From contig JAKRSF010000002.1 of the NCBI GenBank assembly GCA_022402445.1, positions 1 to 56,156 of the forward strand: DNA of 56,156 nt. Reading direction: 5' to 3'. The notes beneath the pieces were generated by a model, which saw only the letters and a program-made list of their open reading frames with translations, had not been told where the DNA came from and did no database searches. The position numbers and the translations under genes are program-made. Shown piece by piece: positions 54,148 to 56,156 of this stretch. Position 1 is the first letter of the stretch. Every line of letters starts with the position of its first letter. The DNA is from Cyanobacteriota bacterium (GTDB lineage Bacteria > Cyanobacteriota > Cyanobacteriia > CACIAM-69d).

Positions 54148-55866
54148 CTAGCGCGAGCGGGCTGCCTTAGTTTGCTTTTGCTTTTCCCGCTGTTTTTCGC
54201 GCTTTTCTGAGGCTTTGGCTGCTTTTTCGGCGGCCTTGGCCGCTTGCTCGGCCTTCTCCCGTTCGGCGGCTAGCTTCTCGAGGTAGTAGTGATAGTCGCC
54301 GTTGTAGACCTGCAATTCCCCGTCGCGGACTTCCACGATTTTGTTGGCCACCCGCGAGATGAAGTAGCGATCGTGGGAGACGAGCAACACGGTGCCGTCA
54401 TACTCCTGTAGGGCCGATTCCAGCATTTCCTTCGCTGGAATGTCTAGGTGGTTGGTCGGCTCGTCGAGGATGAGGAGATTGGCTGGGGCGAGGAGCATTT
54501 TGGCGAGGGCAAGGCGGGCTTTTTCGCCACCGCTGAGGGCCCCCACTTGTTTGAATGCGGTCTCGCCGCTGAATAAAAACCGCCCGAGGAGCGATCGCAC
54601 CTCTTCGTTGGTCCAGTCTGGGACTTCATCGTGGATCGTGTCAATGACGGTTTTACTGAGGTCGAGGGCTTCCGCTTGGTTTTGCTCGAAGTAGCTGGGC
54701 AGGACGTTGTGTTCCCCGAGGGCGACGCGGCCTTCTTGGTGGGGTTCGCTGCCGGTGATCATGCGCAGCAGGGTGGATTTGCCGCAGCCGTTGGGACCGA
54801 GGAAGGCGATGCGATCGCCCCGCTCCACCAATAGATTCGCTCCCAGGAAGAGGATGCGATCACCGAAGGTGTGGGTGAGGTCTTCGATGTGGACGACTTC
54901 GCGGCCACTGCGGGGGGCGGGGGGGAATTTGAACTGGAGGGTGCGGACGTTGGGGGGCGGGGCGTCCACGCGCTCAATTTTGTCCAGTTGCTTTTCGCGG
55001 CTCTTGGCCTGGGTGCTGCGGGTGGCGCTGGCCCGGAAGCGATCGACGAAGGCCTGTTGTTTTTCGATTTCCTTCTGCTGCCGCTCGAAGGTGGCCATCT
55101 GGGCGGCTTGGTTTTCGGCCTTTTGGGCCAGGTAGGCGCTGTAGTTGCCCAGGTAGGTGGTGGAGGTGCCCCGCTCGGTTTCGACGATTTGGGTGCAGAG
55201 GCGATCTAAAAATTCCCGGTCATGGGAAATGATCACCATGGGGTTCGAGAGGCCCTTGAGGTAGCCTTCGAGCCATTCGATGGTTTCGAGGTCCAGGTGG
55301 TTGGTGGGCTCGTCGAGTAGCCACAGGTCCGGCTCTTGCAGGACGATTTTGCCCAGGCACATGCGCATCTGCCAGCCGCCGCTGAAGGCGCTGACGAGGC
55401 GATCGCCATCATCGGCGGAGAACCCCAGATCTTTGAGCAGTTTTTCCACGCGCGCTTCGAGGCCGTAGCCATCAAGGGCGTCAAATTTCCGCTGGGCGCG
55501 ATCGAGTTCGGCGATGAGGCGATCGAGGGTGTCGGGATCGGCGGTTTCCATGGCCTGGTGGATCCGCGCGAAGTCCGCATGGACGGCGTTGGCTTCCTCA
55601 AAAACGGTCCACAGTTCCTCGCGCACCGTGCGGCAGGGATCGATGTCAAATTCCTGGTTCAGGTAGGCGATTTTGAGGCCGTTGGGGCGGATGACTTGGC
55701 CGGCGGTCGGCTCGATTTCCCCCGCTGCGATTTTCAGTTGGGTGGATTTGCCCGCCCCGTTGACCCCCACTAAACCGATGCGATCGCCGGGTTTCACTTC
55801 CCAGGTCACGTCCCGGAGCACTTCGCCGGTGGGATAGATCTTTTTGATGTGTTCGAGGCGCAGCAT
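54148..55866 (-). CDS. ABC-F family ATPase (Uup/EttA-like)
   Basis: This protein of about 572 residues has two ABC ATPase domains and no membrane segment, the ABC-F architecture that acts at the ribosome. Domain 1 has GLVGVNGAGKSTQLK and the signature SGGWQMR; domain 2 has FLGPNGCGKSTLLRM and SGGEKARLALAKM. The linker between them carries ERQQKEIEKQQAFVDRFR. The tail after about 530 is a Lys/Glu/Ala-rich coiled coil typical of Uup-type members. I start at the ATG at 55866 (MLRLEHIKKIYPTGE); the frame is open to 55899. The exact subfamily is uncertain. Confidence 0.92.
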   Translation of the reverse strand: MLRLEHIKKIYPTGEVLRDVTWEVKPGDRIGLVGVNGAGKSTQLKIAAGEIEPTAGQVIRPNGLKIAYLNQEFDIDPCRTVREELWTVFEEANAVHADFARIHQAMETADPDTLDRLIAELDRAQRKFDALDGYGLEARVEKLLKDLGFSADDGDRLVSAFSGGWQMRMCLGKIVLQEPDLWLLDEPTNHLDLETIEWLEGYLKGLSNPMVIISHDREFLDRLCTQIVETERGTSTTYLGNYSAYLAQKAENQAAQMATFERQQKEIEKQQAFVDRFRASATRSTQAKSREKQLDKIERVDAPPPNVRTLQFKFPPAPRSGREVVHIEDLTHTFGDRILFLGANLLVERGDRIAFLGPNGCGKSTLLRMITGSEPHQEGRVALGEHNVLPSYFEQNQAEALDLSKTVIDTIHDEVPDWTNEEVRSLLGRFLFSGETAFKQVGALSGGEKARLALAKMLLAPANLLILDEPTNHLDIPAKEMLESALQEYDGTVLLVSHDRYFISRVANKIVEVRDGELQVYNGDYHYYLEKLAAEREKAEQAAKAAEKAAKASEKREKQREKQKQTKAARSR

Positions 55867-56156
55867 GGGCGGTCCTAGGGCGGGGAACAGGGTGGGCAAT
55901 CCTCGCCCTGGCAGGACGGGGGTTCATTGCAATTCTGTCACATCAAGCAACAAAACTTGAGGGATGGGCTAGGGGGTGTGGTGCGATCGCGCCCTAGCCC
56001 TCGCAATTAGGCATCAGCAGAGGCGATCGCGGGAGGCGGGGCGGGGGCTGGGGATCATCGGCGGATCAGGGGATCATCGGGGGCTGGGAGTTGTCGGTGG
56101 AGGCTGGGCGGGGAAACCCACGGGCTTCAACTTAAGGAGAAGGAGCCCAAATCTCC
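55867..56156. other. Terminal intergenic region
   Basis: This 290-bp stretch upstream of the ABC-F gene contains HIP1 copies near 55984 and 56022 and short repeats of GGGATCATCGG (56051-56094). No gene is visible. It should include the ABC-F promoter. The final AAGGAGAAGGAG (56134-56145) could be a ribosome-binding site of a rightward gene just beyond the window. Confidence 0.4.

Noticed and set aside
1-56156. CRISPR array or transposon
   Set aside because: No evenly spaced repeats with unique spacers and no transposase or terminal inverted repeats were found; the abundant GCGATCGC octamers are HIP1, not mobile-element ends.

Overview
The window is chromosomal DNA of a beta-cyanobacterium. 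The evidence is a beta-type carboxysome operon (ccmK-L-M-N-O), the cyanobacterial CO2-uptake NDH-1 genes (ndhF4-ndhD4-cupB), petB/petD for the cytochrome b6f complex, ctpA for D1 processing, and very frequent copies of the octamer GCGATCGC (the HIP1 palindrome of many cyanobacteria). The DNA is GC-rich and coding-dense on both strands. I do not assign a species. I see no rRNA, tRNA, CRISPR array, transposase or replication origin.

Layout. Positions 165-7062 hold housekeeping and small accessory genes: nadC, a DUF1997 protein, an NAD(P)-binding oxidoreductase, a CsoR/InrS-type metal sensor with a His-rich tail, a class A beta-lactamase-like serine hydrolase, an NlpC/P60 wall endopeptidase, a J-domain plus pentapeptide-repeat protein, and rsmA. 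Positions 7087-9214 form an A+T-richer, HIP1-free restriction-modification island: a C5-cytosine methyltransferase followed by a probable nuclease gene cut by one in-frame TGA. A membrane protein and murD follow.

Positions 11648-30966 are a large exopolysaccharide locus of the Wzx/Wzy type. It has a flippase, several glycosyltransferases (GT4, GT2, and a WecG/TagA/CpsF enzyme with an unusual C-terminal extension), an epimerase, a Gfo/Idh oxidoreductase, an O-antigen-ligase-like polymerase, a Wzc-like co-polymerase, a Wza-like export protein, and a secreted or anchored GH9 glycosidase. These can cover sugar modification, repeat-unit assembly, flipping, polymerisation, export and trimming.

Positions 32186-42771 are a CO2-concentrating super-locus. 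ndhF4-ndhD4-cupB (thylakoid NDH-1 complex converting CO2 to bicarbonate) reads leftward. ccmK-L-M-N-O (carboxysome shell, Rubisco-condensing scaffold and adaptor) reads rightward from a shared 727-bp intergenic region. Only one ccmK is present. CcmM carries four Rubisco-small-subunit-like modules and an in-frame internal GTG that could give the short CcmM form.

The remainder holds a GAF-containing protein that looks like a catalytically dead histidine kinase, ctpA divergent from petB-petD, a membrane-anchored matrixin-like protease, an active-looking CHASE-type histidine kinase, secG-gpmI, and an ABC-F ATPase.
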